Source: Sphingobium aromaticiconvertens
GTDB taxonomy: Bacteria; Pseudomonadota; Alphaproteobacteria; Sphingomonadales; Sphingomonadaceae
Assembly (NCBI RefSeq): GCF_037154075.1
Contig: NZ_JBANRJ010000001.1
Coordinates: forward strand, 4,893,501 to 4,957,500
Direction of reading: 5' to 3'
Length of the DNA: 64,000 nt
Of this stretch, positions 25,351-34,895 are shown piece by piece. Position 1 is the first letter of the stretch; every line of letters begins with the position of its first letter. Under the pieces are notes generated by a model that saw nothing but the letters and a program-made list of their open reading frames with translations, searched no databases and was not told the DNA's origin. The translations under genes and the position numbers were made by a program.

Positions 25351-26181
25351 ATGACTGTTATCGGAACCAACACCGCCGCTCTGCGCTCGACCAATGCATC
25401 GACCGCTGCCAACAAGTCGCTCTCGACCGCGATGGAACGCCTGTCGACCGGCAAGCGCATCAACAGCGCGAAGGACGACGCCGCCGGCCTCGCCATCGCC
25501 TCCAAGATGACGGCTCAGGTGCGTGGCATGACCCAGGGCATCCGCAACGCCAATGACGGCATCTCGCTGGCGCAGACCGCTGAAGGCGCGCTGGGCGAAG
25601 TCACCAACATGATGCAGCGTATGCGTGAACTGACGGTCCAGGGCCTTAACGGCACCAACGACACCAAGGCGCAGGCCAACGTCAAGACCGAAATCGACGA
25701 ACTCGGCAAGCAGATCAACGACGTCATCACCAATACCGAGTTCAACGGCAAAAAACTGTTCACGGCAGCCACCCCCTCCGTTGTTGTCCAAGCGGGCGCC
25801 AATGCTTCGGACTCGGTCACCATCACGCTGGGCCTGCTCGACCTGACGGCCGTCGCCACCGCAGCCGGCGGCGCACTGAGCGGCACCGTCGCTGCCCCCG
25901 CCTTCGTGGCTGCTGACCTCGCCGCCTATGATACGGCGCTGGAAACGGTGGCAACCAAGCGCGCTGAACTGGGTGCCGTGCAGAACCGCCTGGAATCGAC
26001 GGTCAACAACCTGAACAACAATGTCGCCAACCTGACCGACGCCCGCAGCCGCATCGAAGATGCCGACTTCTCGGCAGAATCGACCGCCCTCGCAAAGGCG
26101 CAGATCCTCAGCCAGGCGTCGACCGCGATGCTGGCCCAGGCCAACCAGAGCCAGCAGGGCGTGATGAGCCTGCTCCGCTAA
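25351..26181 (+). CDS. fliC: flagellin FliC
   Basis: The only flagellin gene in the window. The 276-residue protein has the conserved D0/D1 N-terminus ([20 protein letters not shown], then [22 protein letters not shown]) and the C-terminal D0 helix ([20 protein letters not shown]) ending in VMSLLR. The central variable region is short, about 80 residues, Ala/Thr/Val-rich, so the outer D2/D3 domains are essentially missing. Start at the ATG following GGAAAGGGAAACCCC; an upstream GTG would add seven residues. Two hairpins follow the stop. Confidence 0.97.
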   Translation: MTVIGTNTAALRSTNASTAANKSLSTAMERLSTGKRINSAKDDAAGLAIASKMTAQVRGMTQGIRNANDGISLAQTAEGALGEVTNMMQRMRELTVQGLNGTNDTKAQANVKTEIDELGKQINDVITNTEFNGKKLFTAATPSVVVQAGANASDSVTITLGLLDLTAVATAAGGALSGTVAAPAFVAADLAAYDTALETVATKRAELGAVQNRLESTVNNLNNNVANLTDARSRIEDADFSAESTALAKAQILSQASTAMLAQANQSQQGVMSLLR

Positions 26182-26196
26182 GCGGCAGGCATGAAT

Positions 26197-26232
26197 TGAT
26201 CGGCTGAGGTTTGGTCACCTTGCAGCCGATCA
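26197..26232 (+). terminator. first hairpin after fliC
   Basis: A perfect 10-bp stem TGATCGGCTG/CAGCCGATCA, extended inward by AGGT/ACCT, starting 16 bp after the flagellin stop and followed by TGTTT. The strong structure soon after a highly expressed gene fits a terminator or an mRNA 3'-end stabiliser. Confidence 0.55.
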
Positions 26233-26297
26233 TGTTTCCCGGCACATTAACGGTCCCCACCGTGCCAGGGTAACGACTTCGATCGAACGACCAAAAC

Positions 26298-26327
26298 GAA
26301 GCCTCCGTCCCCCCGGGCGGAGGCTTC
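26298..26327. terminator. second hairpin after fliC
   Basis: A 10-bp perfect stem GAAGCCTCCG/CGGAGGCTTC with a C/G-rich 10-nt loop. The minus-strand side is followed by GTTTTGG and the plus side only by ATCCATTT, so it is a moderate terminator in either direction. With the first hairpin it isolates fliC from opgG. Confidence 0.55.
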
Positions 26328-26413
26328 ATCCATTTACAGCGTTCCGGCAGCGCAGCGCCTCTTTCCATCGCCAGCATGCTTGCAATGCGGCGCCATGGCT
26401 CCAAGATGGGGGC

Positions 26414-27919
26414 ATGACCATGATAGATCGCCGCGCCATGATCGCGGCTTCCGGCGCGGCCCTGTTGCTGCCCTCTACCCTGCTGGCGCAGGATGACGTC
26501 CCCTTTTCCTGGGAGGCGCTGGTCGGCATGGCCCAACGGCTTGGGCGAACGCCCTTTGTTGCAACGCCTGCCTATCCCGGCGCGGAGAAGGTCGGTTATG
26601 ACGCGCTCCATCAGGCGCGGTTCCGTGACGAACGCACGCTGTGGGGCGACCTGCCCGGTGATGTCGCCGTCCGCTTCTTCCCCTTAAGCGGCACCGCGCC
26701 GCAACCAGTGACCATCCATATCGTCGAAAAGGGTCGCGCACGCGAAATGCGCTACGATCCCACCCTGTTCGACGCACCGGCGGGCAATGCGGTCGCAGCG
26801 CTTGGCGCCGACGCCGGTTTCGCGGGCTTCCGCGTAATGAACGCCGCCCGCGATGCCGATTGGCTGGCGTTTCTGGGGGCCAGCTATTTCCGCGCGGCGG
26901 GCGCGCAGAAACAATATGGCCTGTCCGCCCGCGCCATCGCCATCAACACCAGCAAGGGCGACGAGGAGTTTCCGCGCTTCACCCGTTTCTGGCTGGAACG
27001 AACGGCGGCCGACACGCTCACCGTTCACGCCCTGCTGGACGGGGCGTCGATCACCGGCGCCTTCCGCTTCGTCAATCGCTTCGGCAAAAACGGCGTGACG
27101 CAGGATGTGACGGCCGCCCTCTTCCCGCGCCGCGCAATCCCGGAACTGGGGCTGATGGCGATGACCAGCATGTTCTGGTATGATCAGGCGAACCGCACGG
27201 TGGGCACGGACTGGCGGCCGGAAATCCATGACTCGGACATCATGGCCTATCGCGCGGCGGACGGCAGCGCCCATGCCCGGCCGCTCATCAATCCCAAAGC
27301 GGCGCACACCAGCGTCTTTGCCGAACGCAACCCCAAGGGCTTTGGCCTGATCCAGCGGGACCGGGATTTCGACCACTATCAGGATGACGGCGTCTTCTAC
27401 GACCGCCGCCCCTCCCTCTGGGCGACGCCCGGCTCAGCGCTGGGCACGGGGCAGGTCCGGCTCTTCGAATTTCAGACAGACAGCGAATATACCGATAATG
27501 TCGTCTGCTACTGGACACCCGCCGCCGCCGTTCGCCCCGGCAAACGGATCAACGTCACCTATAGCCTGAACTGGGGATCGACCGAACCCGCCCCCACTCC
27601 TGCGATAGCACGGGTCGTCAACATCTGGCGCGGCACGTCGAGCGAAGCGGGCGCGACCCGGCTGGTCGTGGACTTTGCCGGTATCGGGGCCAGTATCGGG
27701 GCCGGTATCGCAGAGGGTACCAAGCCGGATGTGTGGGCCGAAATCACTGACGGGACGCTCATCAAGAAAGCAGGCTATCCGGTATTGGGGCAGCCGGGCC
27801 TCTATCGCATGGTCCTCGACCTGCGCCCCGATGGGACCGGACCGGCCGATGTGCGCGCGCAATTGCGCGGCAAGGGGGTGGCGCTCAGTGAAACGGTCCA
27901 CTATCCCGTCGGCGCATGA
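26414..27919 (+). CDS. opgG: periplasmic glucan biosynthesis protein OpgG/OpgD
   Basis: Periplasmic protein needed for shaping and branching the beta-glucan made by OpgH. The 501-residue product starts with a twin-arginine-like leader (IDRRAMIAASGAALLLPSTLLA), which recalls the Tat-exported OpgD. The mature protein has family motifs such as FRVMNAARDADWLAFLGASYFR, GLSARAIAINT and SVFAERNPKGFGLIQRDRDF. A small in-frame 12-bp tandem repeat near 27680-27713 encodes GIGASIGAGI. It is followed 60 bp later by opgH, the usual pair. OpgG and OpgD cannot be separated by eye. Confidence 0.92.
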   Translation: MTMIDRRAMIAASGAALLLPSTLLAQDDVPFSWEALVGMAQRLGRTPFVATPAYPGAEKVGYDALHQARFRDERTLWGDLPGDVAVRFFPLSGTAPQPVTIHIVEKGRAREMRYDPTLFDAPAGNAVAALGADAGFAGFRVMNAARDADWLAFLGASYFRAAGAQKQYGLSARAIAINTSKGDEEFPRFTRFWLERTAADTLTVHALLDGASITGAFRFVNRFGKNGVTQDVTAALFPRRAIPELGLMAMTSMFWYDQANRTVGTDWRPEIHDSDIMAYRAADGSAHARPLINPKAAHTSVFAERNPKGFGLIQRDRDFDHYQDDGVFYDRRPSLWATPGSALGTGQVRLFEFQTDSEYTDNVVCYWTPAAAVRPGKRINVTYSLNWGSTEPAPTPAIARVVNIWRGTSSEAGATRLVVDFAGIGASIGAGIAEGTKPDVWAEITDGTLIKKAGYPVLGQPGLYRMVLDLRPDGTGPADVRAQLRGKGVALSETVHYPVGA

Positions 27920-27979
27920 GGGAACCCAAGGCTTTATCAGCGGTTAACCTGGATTGGGTTGATCGGGTAGAAGGACGCC

Positions 27980-29884
27980 ATGATGGCGAATGGCGGGACC
28001 ATGCCGATGCACGGTAAAGGACGGGAGGACGCACCGGCGCCTCCGCGCGCCTATGAGAATGTGCCCGCTGAAACGCCCATCGCCATGCCCGAACAGGATT
28101 TTCGCGCCGTGCCCGAACGGCTGCCCGGCCCGGCGCTGGACATCGACGTGCTCGCACGGCGGATGCTGGTCGTCATCATGGCCCTTATCCCAGCCTCCAT
28201 GGCCGCGCATGAAATGCGCCGTTCCATCGGTCTGGATGGCATCTCCTTCTGGGAGGGCGTCTATCTCGCGCTTTTCATCCCGCTCTTTGCCTGGATCGCC
28301 TTTGGCTTTGCGACCGCGCTCATCGGATTCCTGCTGCTGACGATTGGTCAGGGGCGCGGGGTGAAGGTGTCGCGCCTGCCCCTGCCGTCCGCGCCGCTCA
28401 AAGGACGCACCGCCATCCTGCTGCCGGTGTGTAACGAGGATTTTCTGGGCGTGCTTGGTCGCCTGTCGATCATGGAGCGATCGCTGGCGCAGGTGATGGG
28501 CGGCGAGCGGTTCGAATTCTTCATCCTCTCCGATTCCAATATCGACAATGGCGCGATCGAACGACAGGCCTATGAAGAGATGCGCGCCGCCTTTTCCCGC
28601 CCCGTCCATTATCGCCGCCGCGCGATCAATACCGGGCGAAAGCCGGGCAATATCCATGAATGGGTGACGCGCTTTGGCGGCGGCTACGATCATATGATCG
28701 TGCTGGACGCTGACAGCGTGATGAGCGGCCAGACCATGGCCCGCCTTGCCGCCGATATGGAGCGGCACCCCCATGTCGGCCTGATCCAGACCGTCCCCAC
28801 CGTGGTCGGCGCAGCGACTTTGTTCGCGCGCTGGCAGCAATTCGCCAGCCGCCTTTATGGTCCGATTTCCGCCGCCGGCATGATCTGGTGGGCAGGTGCG
28901 GAGGGCATGTTCTGGGGCCACAACGCCATCGTCCGTGTCCGCGCCTTCGCGCAAAGCTGCGGCCTGCCCGAACTGGGCGGGCGCGCACCCTTCGGTGGCC
29001 ATATCATGAGCCATGACATGATCGAGGCGGCGCTGCTGCGGCGGCGCGGCTGGGACGTGCATATGGTCACAGCCGATGACAGTTTCGAGGAGTTTCCGCC
29101 CGCCATGCCCGACCTCTTCACCCGCGATCGTCGCTGGTGTCAGGGCAATATCCAGCATGTCCCGCTCATCATGAAGATCGCCGGGCTGCATCCGGTCAGC
29201 CGCTTCCAGCTCACGGTCGGCGCCTCCGCCTATCTGACCTCGCCGCTATGGCTGGCGCTGATCCTTGTCGTGCTGGGCGGCGCATGGGCCAATTTGTGGC
29301 CAGCCAGCGCGATCCTGCCCGATGGCAGCCTGCTGGCGCTGACCGCTATGTTGCTGTTCGGGCCAAAGATATTGGCGATGATCTGGGCGATCGCCGATCC
29401 GGCACGACGCATCGGCTTTGGCGGCGCGGGACGGATGAGCATGGGGGTGTTCGTCGACCTCATCCTGTCGATCCTGATGGCGCCGGTCAGCATGTTGACC
29501 CAGACCATGAACCTTTTCGGCATCCTGATGGGCCGCAAGAGTAGCTGGAACGGCCAGACCCGCGATCGCGACGGCATGGCGCTCCATTCGGCGATCTGGC
29601 TGTTCAAATGGCACATCATGCTGGGCGTCGGCCTGACGCTGATCGCCATTCAGGCCAATTCGGCGCTGGGCTGGATGATCCCGGTAGTCGCGGGCCTGAT
29701 CGCCGCACCTTTGCTGGCGGCAATCACCGCGCGCAAGGATCTGGGCAAGGCAGGCGAGCGGATCGGACTGTTCCAGGTCGCCGATCCCTGGTGGCGAAGC
29801 CAGAATTACCGCCCGCTACGCCACCGTCACATGCCGCGCATCGGTCGGGCGGACAAGGTGCCAAGCCCGGCGAATGATGGGTAG
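27980..29884 (+). CDS. opgH: glucan beta-glucosyltransferase OpgH
   Basis: Inner-membrane GT2 processive glucosyltransferase that polymerises the linear glucan backbone of osmoregulated periplasmic glucans from UDP-glucose. The 634-residue protein has a cytoplasmic N-terminus, two membrane helices (about 55-120), the catalytic domain with TAILLPVCNED, the DADSVM metal-binding motif and RDRRWCQGN (R/Q-x-x-RW). A cluster of C-terminal membrane helices follows. AAGGACGCC precedes the ATG. It forms an operon with opgG and sits inside the flagellar region. Confidence 0.95.
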   Translation: MMANGGTMPMHGKGREDAPAPPRAYENVPAETPIAMPEQDFRAVPERLPGPALDIDVLARRMLVVIMALIPASMAAHEMRRSIGLDGISFWEGVYLALFIPLFAWIAFGFATALIGFLLLTIGQGRGVKVSRLPLPSAPLKGRTAILLPVCNEDFLGVLGRLSIMERSLAQVMGGERFEFFILSDSNIDNGAIERQAYEEMRAAFSRPVHYRRRAINTGRKPGNIHEWVTRFGGGYDHMIVLDADSVMSGQTMARLAADMERHPHVGLIQTVPTVVGAATLFARWQQFASRLYGPISAAGMIWWAGAEGMFWGHNAIVRVRAFAQSCGLPELGGRAPFGGHIMSHDMIEAALLRRRGWDVHMVTADDSFEEFPPAMPDLFTRDRRWCQGNIQHVPLIMKIAGLHPVSRFQLTVGASAYLTSPLWLALILVVLGGAWANLWPASAILPDGSLLALTAMLLFGPKILAMIWAIADPARRIGFGGAGRMSMGVFVDLILSILMAPVSMLTQTMNLFGILMGRKSSWNGQTRDRDGMALHSAIWLFKWHIMLGVGLTLIAIQANSALGWMIPVVAGLIAAPLLAAITARKDLGKAGERIGLFQVADPWWRSQNYRPLRHRHMPRIGRADKVPSPANDG

Positions 29885-30059
29885 ACTATCGGTTCTGCGG
29901 TGAGCGGGCCGAATGCGACCGCTATGGACCAGAAATGGTCGGATCCGAGTGAATTGCCTCGCCCCGTAACCTGCCATTCCTCCAGCTTCTGGCCGATTTG
30001 CGTGTTTGTCACATCCTTCCGTCATTGCTCTGTGGGCGGAACTGACCCAGGACATAATT

Positions 30060-30851
30060 ATGGAAAATCTCGTAACCGCCTTCACAGACCCGACCGCGCT
30101 AGCAGCATTGGTCGCCCTTGTCGTGATGGAGGTCGTGCTTGGAATCGACAATCTCGTCTTCATCTCGATCCTCACCAACAAGCTGCCCGAGCAGCAGCGA
30201 GCGAAAGCGCGGCGAATCGGCATCGGGCTGGCATTGGGCATGCGACTGGCGTTGCTGTCGATGATCGCATGGATTGTCGGCCTGACCGCGCCGGTGTTCA
30301 ATCTTGGCATTGTCGGCTCGCTCGACCAGCACGGCCTGCCGTCGTTCGAGACGCAGTTTTCCTGGCGCGACCTGATCCTGATCGCGGGCGGCCTGTTCCT
30401 GATCTGGAAAGCCACTAAGGAAATCCATCATACTGTGGACCCTGTCGAATCCGATGACCTGCTGGAAAAACGAAAAGGTGCGGCGACGCTGACCTTTGGC
30501 AGCGCGATCGTTCAGATCATCCTGCTCGATGCTATCTTCTCGATGGACTCCATACTGACCGCAGTGGGGATGACCGACAATCTTGCAATCATGGTTATCG
30601 CCGTGATCGTAGCCGTGGCAGCCATGTTGCTCGCTGCCGATCCGCTGGCCAATTTCATTGCCCGCAATCCTACCGTCGTGATGCTGGCGTTGGGTTTCCT
30701 GCTGATGATCGGCGCGGTGCTTATTGCCGACGGCTTCGGGATTCATGTGCCGAAAGGCTATATCTATGCTGCCATGGCTTTTTCCACGTTCGTCGAGATT
30801 CTTAACATCTTATCCCGACGGACACATGCGCGGCGATCGACTAAGAGATAG
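30060..30851 (+). CDS. TerC family integral membrane protein
   Basis: A 263-residue membrane protein with about seven helices. It carries the TerC signature acidic residues in [15 protein letters not shown] and [14 protein letters not shown], which point to metal-ion binding; family members (Alx, YoaE and others) act in manganese efflux or metalation of exported proteins. Start at MENLVTAF, with AGGA nine bases upstream; a longer frame has no ribosome site. A small CATGGG/CCCATG hairpin lies just after the stop. I looked for a yybP-ykoY manganese riboswitch in the 175-bp leader and saw none. Confidence 0.9.
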   Translation: MENLVTAFTDPTALAALVALVVMEVVLGIDNLVFISILTNKLPEQQRAKARRIGIGLALGMRLALLSMIAWIVGLTAPVFNLGIVGSLDQHGLPSFETQFSWRDLILIAGGLFLIWKATKEIHHTVDPVESDDLLEKRKGAATLTFGSAIVQIILLDAIFSMDSILTAVGMTDNLAIMVIAVIVAVAAMLLAADPLANFIARNPTVVMLALGFLLMIGAVLIADGFGIHVPKGYIYAAMAFSTFVEILNILSRRTHARRSTKR

Positions 30852-31005
30852 GCCATGGGCGGCCCCATGCGGCATCGATGTTCCGCAATGATCGGCACAG
30901 GCACAAACTTATCCTGTGCGACACGATACTGATGTCCGCGCTAGTGACGCTCGTTCCAGATAGCGACCGTCCGCTATCCACCCTAATGGTCACAGCCCAC
31001 CCCCG

Positions 31006-31743
31006 TCAGTCGTCCCAATCGCGCAATTTCTCGCGCATCTTTTCCAACGCCGATTTCTTGATCTGGCACACCCGCGCCGCGCCGATGTCCAGCGTCTGGC
31101 CGATTTCCTCAAGGTTCAGTTCCTCGACGAAATAAAGTTGCAGCACCATCGCCTCGCGCTGGGGCAGTTCGCCGATGCACTGGGCCATCGCCTTTTTCAG
31201 CGATTCGCGTTCCATGACGTCGTCGGCCCGATCCTCGACATCGGCGAACCACATCGACTGGTCCGAATAGACCTCGTCCATGCTCATCTGCTGCACCATT
31301 TCGGCGCCGTCGGCGAGTTCGCGATAGGCGGACGGGTCCAGTCCCATTTCGGCGGACATTTCCGGTTCGGTCGGCATCCGGCCCAGCCGCTGTTCCAGCC
31401 GTCCCCGCGCCGCGCCCAATTCCTTGCGCCGCGCCATGGCGGAGCGGCAGAGCGTCGCCTGTTTGCGCAGATGGTCGATCATCGCGCCGCGCACGCGCAA
31501 TTGCGCATAGGCGGCAAAGCCAAGGCCGCGATCCTCGAAACTGTTGGCGGCCTCGACCAGCGCGACCATGCCGATCTGCAACAGATCCTCGACCTCGATC
31601 GCGCTCGATACCCGGCCATGGACGTGCCAGGCGATCTTGCGGACCAGCGGCATGTAACGGCGGGCGAGCTGTTCGGGGCTGTTGGCGGCGCCCGCGCGAC
31701 CATAGGTGTCGCCTGCGCCGGCCATGACCTTCTTCATATACAT
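31006..31743 (-). CDS. fliA: flagellar sigma factor FliA (sigma-28)
   Basis: RNA polymerase sigma factor for late flagellar genes. The 245-residue protein has region 2 (YMPLVRKIAWHVHGRV, then DLLQIGMVALVEAANSFED), region 3 (ARGRLEQRLGRMPTEPEMSAEMG) and region 4 (LPQREAMVLQLYFVEELNLEE with the helix-turn-helix GQTLDIGAARVCQIKK). It is 14 bp behind flhA on the same strand. Its inhibitor FlgM is encoded at 35.2 kb, and six promoter candidates matching one another lie in the window. Confidence 0.97.
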   Translation of the reverse strand: MYMKKVMAGAGDTYGRAGAANSPEQLARRYMPLVRKIAWHVHGRVSSAIEVEDLLQIGMVALVEAANSFEDRGLGFAAYAQLRVRGAMIDHLRKQATLCRSAMARRKELGAARGRLEQRLGRMPTEPEMSAEMGLDPSAYRELADGAEMVQQMSMDEVYSDQSMWFADVEDRADDVMERESLKKAMAQCIGELPQREAMVLQLYFVEELNLEEIGQTLDIGAARVCQIKKSALEKMREKLRDWDD

Positions 31744-31757
31744 GGGTCGGGTTCTCC

Positions 31758-33872
31758 TCAGGCGGCGCGCGCGGGCAGCGCTTGCGGGCTGCGCGCTTCA
31801 CCGCCGACCACGGCGATCACTTCGACGCCCTTGCCGTCGGGTATCTCCAGAAAGGAGAGGACCGGCGTTTCGGGCAGATGCGGCTTGAACAAACGGGCGA
31901 GCGCGCGGCGCGCGACCGGCGAGGTGACGATCGCGAAGCTGCGCGCCTGCCCCAATATGGGCCGCGCGGCATTGACCACCGCTTCGATGATGCGGTTGGC
32001 GAGTGCAGGTTCGATCGGGTGCCGGGCGTCGCCCGCCAGCCGCATGGCTTGTGCCAGCAGCGCTTCCAGATCGCCGTCCAGCGTGATGACCGGCAGCGGC
32101 ATCTTCACCGGGACCAGCCCCTGAATGATGAGCGAACCGATCCGCTGACGCACCGCCTCGACCAGTTGCTCATGGCTATAGTCGGGCCGGCAGGCGTCGA
32201 TCATCGCCTCACAGATGCGGCGGAAATCCTTGAGCGCGATGCCTTCGGACAGCAGCGCGCGGCACAGCGCCGAAATCTGGGCGAGGGAAAGCATCGCCGG
32301 GGTCAGGCCATCGACCAGTTGCGGCGCGCTGTCCTTCAATGTGTCGAGCAGCTTGCGCGTCTCGTCGAGGCCGAACATCTCGGCCGCATTCATCGCGATC
32401 AACTGGTTGAGATGGGTGGCGACCACCGTCGGCGGATCGACCACGGTATAGCCCGCGACCACCGCTTCGGACCGTTGACCCGGCGAAATCCAGACCGCAT
32501 CGAGACCGAAGGTCGGGTCTTTGGCCACGCGGCCCTGCACTTCACCCTCCAGCATGCCGCTGTCGAGCGCCAGCAGGTCTTCGGGCCAGATCTCATCCTC
32601 GCCGACGACGACACCCGCGATGGTGATGCGATATTGATTGGGTTCCAGCGCCAGATTGTCCTTCACCCGCACCATCGGCACGACGAAGCCCAGTTCCTTG
32701 GATAACTGGCGGCGGATGCCGGTGATGCGCGCCATCAGCGGCGCGCCCTTGCGTTCGTCCACTAGAGCAATGAGGCCATAGCCGATCTCCAGCCCCAGGA
32801 TCGCGCCGTCCGACACGTCGTTCCATTCGATGATCGCCGGGTTGGCGGGCGGCGCCACGGGTTCGGGTTCGTTCGCCTTTTCCTTGGCCGTTTTGCGAAG
32901 CTGCCAGGCGATGAAGCCCGCAAAGCCCGCCGCGGGCAGGATGATCATGTGCGGCATGCCAGGCAGCACGCCAAGGAAGGTTAGGATCGCCGCGACCGGC
33001 ACCCAGGCGCGGCCAGAACCGAACTGGCCCGCAATCTGGCCTGACAGGTCATCCTCGCTCTTGACGCGGGTGACGATGGAGGCCGCCGCGATCGACAGCA
33101 GCAGCGCCGGGATCTGCGCCACCAACGCGTCGCCGATGGCGAGTAGAATATAGGTCTGCGCGGCTTCGCCCATCGACAGGCCGTGGCTGACCACGCCCAA
33201 TATGATGCCGCCAACGATGTTGATGACGAGGATCAGGATGCCCGCAACCGCGTCGCCCTTCACGAACTTGCTGGCGCCGTCCATGGAGCCGTAGAAATCC
33301 GCCTCCGTGCCCACTTCGACGCGGCGCAGCTTGGCTTCTTCAGGCGTCAGCAGTCCGGCGTTGAGATCGGCGTCGATCGCCATCTGCTTGCCGGGCAACG
33401 CGTCCAGGGTGAAGCGCGCGCTGACTTCCGACACGCGGCCCGCGCCCTTGGTGATGACCACCAGGTTGATGATCATCAGGATCGCGAACACGAAAATGCC
33501 GACGACATAGTCGCCGCCGATCAGAAAATGGCCGAACGCTTCGATGACGAGGCCCGCCGAGTCCGATCCTTCATGCCCCGACACCAGCACGACGCGGGTG
33601 GACGCGACATTGAGCGCCAGCCGCAGCAGGGTCGCGAACAGCAGCACCGTTGGGAAGCTGGAGAAATCGAGCGGCTTGGCCGCGTTCAGCGCCACCATCA
33701 GCACCGCGAGCGAAATCATGATGTTGGTGATGAAGCCGATGTCCAGCATGACCGCCGGAACCGGCACCATCATGAACAGCACGACCATCAGCGTCGCACA
33801 GGGCAGCACAGCCCCCTTGGCGGCGCTCATCCAGATCTTCGCTTTGACTTGGTTGGGGGTCATTGGTGCCAT
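31758..33872 (-). CDS. flhA: flagellar export gate protein FlhA
   Basis: FlhA is the ion-driven export gate whose cytoplasmic ring docks substrates and chaperones. The 704-residue protein has about eight membrane helices in the first 330 residues, the FHIPEP signature (VSARFTLDALPGKQMAIDAD and the following acidic loop), and a cytoplasmic C-domain (ETRKLLDTLKDSAPQLVDGL, then PVARRALARLFKPHLPETPV). Its ATG overlaps the transglycosylase stop as TAATG; MTPNQVK three codons later is an alternative start. Confidence 0.97.
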   Translation of the reverse strand: MAPMTPNQVKAKIWMSAAKGAVLPCATLMVVLFMMVPVPAVMLDIGFITNIMISLAVLMVALNAAKPLDFSSFPTVLLFATLLRLALNVASTRVVLVSGHEGSDSAGLVIEAFGHFLIGGDYVVGIFVFAILMIINLVVITKGAGRVSEVSARFTLDALPGKQMAIDADLNAGLLTPEEAKLRRVEVGTEADFYGSMDGASKFVKGDAVAGILILVINIVGGIILGVVSHGLSMGEAAQTYILLAIGDALVAQIPALLLSIAAASIVTRVKSEDDLSGQIAGQFGSGRAWVPVAAILTFLGVLPGMPHMIILPAAGFAGFIAWQLRKTAKEKANEPEPVAPPANPAIIEWNDVSDGAILGLEIGYGLIALVDERKGAPLMARITGIRRQLSKELGFVVPMVRVKDNLALEPNQYRITIAGVVVGEDEIWPEDLLALDSGMLEGEVQGRVAKDPTFGLDAVWISPGQRSEAVVAGYTVVDPPTVVATHLNQLIAMNAAEMFGLDETRKLLDTLKDSAPQLVDGLTPAMLSLAQISALCRALLSEGIALKDFRRICEAMIDACRPDYSHEQLVEAVRQRIGSLIIQGLVPVKMPLPVITLDGDLEALLAQAMRLAGDARHPIEPALANRIIEAVVNAARPILGQARSFAIVTSPVARRALARLFKPHLPETPVLSFLEIPDGKGVEVIAVVGGEARSPQALPARAA

Positions 33873-34744
33873 TACCTTCCGAGGGTGGCGAGCATGAGAT
33901 AGGCGAGGCGCGCGGTTTCCTGACGCGGGACGACGGTGGCGTCGCTCTGCATCGCCAGCCGCTGGGTTTCGATCCGCACATAGTCGGCGGGCTGGACGGT
34001 CTGCGCGCCCGCGGGAATGCCAACGGGAATGGATGTGGGCAGCGCGGCGGCAGCATCGGCATAGCGGATGCCGCCAACGTCGATCGCATCGGTGCCCTTC
34101 TGCAACTTGGCGGCAAAACGCTCACGAATATCGGCGAAGCTGCGGGCGTTGCCGGAACGATCGTAGAAGATCGAGCGGTTGGCGCGCGAGGCGGCGGGAA
34201 AGAGCGAGGCGGCGGTGGCGCCCGGCGCGCGATCATGCACGGACAGGAATTTCGACGCCCCGCCGACGCCCAGGAAATGGGCGAGGTAAAGATCGACCGG
34301 CTCGGCTTCGCGGCCAAGCCGCTGTTCCAGATAGGCCTTGTTATCGGCAGCATGTTCCGCCGCCATGACGGAGGCGGTTTCTGGATGTTTGCGAAGGTCC
34401 AGTATCTGCTGGCGCAATTGCGGGTCGGACACATAATAGCGCCCATTGCTGCCCTGGCTGATCGCATCGGACGCCCAGCCCAGTCCATATTCGCTGCCAT
34501 GTTCGTTGATGACGGCCAACCAGCTCTGGTCGATGAACTGATAGAGGCCGGTGGCAGAAGAGGTCGCGGCGCGTGCAGTTGGGTTGAGGCTGCTCTCGAT
34601 CTTGGCCTGCCCCAGCAGATAGCCGAAATCGACGCCCGTGCGACGGCTGGCCATGGCGATGGCGTTGGTCACGCGGTTGCCCGCGCCCGTCGCCGCCGTC
34701 TTTCCCGTCAATGATGCGATGTCCGCAAAGGCCGACACATTCAA
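33872..34744 (-). CDS. lytic transglycosylase of the flagellar cluster
   Basis: An SLT-type peptidoglycan lytic transglycosylase of about 290 residues. The catalytic Glu50 sits in GQAKIESSLNP, followed by the family SSATGLYQFIDQSW motif and LYLAHFLGVGGASKFL. There is no signal peptide. This suggests export through the flagellar apparatus, as for the muramidase half of classical FlgJ, which is missing from the short flgJ here. The start is uncertain: TTG at 34744, or GTG at 34738, which has better spacing to GGGGA. A sigma-54-type site lies just upstream. Cotranscribed with flhA and fliA. Confidence 0.87.
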   Translation of the reverse strand: MNVSAFADIASLTGKTAATGAGNRVTNAIAMASRRTGVDFGYLLGQAKIESSLNPTARAATSSATGLYQFIDQSWLAVINEHGSEYGLGWASDAISQGSNGRYYVSDPQLRQQILDLRKHPETASVMAAEHAADNKAYLEQRLGREAEPVDLYLAHFLGVGGASKFLSVHDRAPGATAASLFPAASRANRSIFYDRSGNARSFADIRERFAAKLQKGTDAIDVGGIRYADAAAALPTSIPVGIPAGAQTVQPADYVRIETQRLAMQSDATVVPRQETARLAYLMLATLGR

Positions 34745-34769
34745 TCCCCACTGGTATCGGGGTCCTTAG

Positions 34770-34785
34770 AGCAAGGGTTATGCCA
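34770..34785 (-). promoter_or_regulatory. sigma-54 promoter candidate for the transglycosylase-flhA-fliA unit
   Basis: The minus strand reads TGGCATA-ACCC-TTGCT against the consensus TGGCACG-N4-TTGCW; the invariant GG and GC and the spacing are kept. It ends 25 bases before the TTG start, giving a short leader. I see no CGGCAA-type activator palindrome close by. Confidence 0.65.
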
Positions 34786-34837
34786 AGATTTGGTTAACGC
34801 CGTCGTAGGAATATTTCGAAATTTCAGCGCCAGAAAC

Positions 34838-34864
34838 GAAAAAACCGGCCTTTTGGGCCGGTTT
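34838..34864 (-). terminator. intrinsic terminator after flgN
   Basis: On the minus strand AAACCGGCC/GGCCGGTTT forms a 9-bp stem with a 5-nt loop, then runs directly into TTTTTTCG. It lies about 30 bp after the flgN stop and separates this operon from the sigma-54 promoter of the flhA unit. Confidence 0.85.
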
Positions 34865-34895
34865 CAGAAGCGTCACGGACGGAGAAGAAAAAAGT

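Noticed and set aside
27679..27713. 12-bp tandem repeat inside opgG
   Set aside because: It is in frame and encodes a Gly/Ile/Ala-rich stretch, three short units only. It looks like local slippage without evident functional meaning.
29885..30059. Possible yybP-ykoY manganese riboswitch upstream of the terC family gene
   Set aside because: The leader lacks the conserved core helices and loop sequences of that RNA. Only the family association suggested it.
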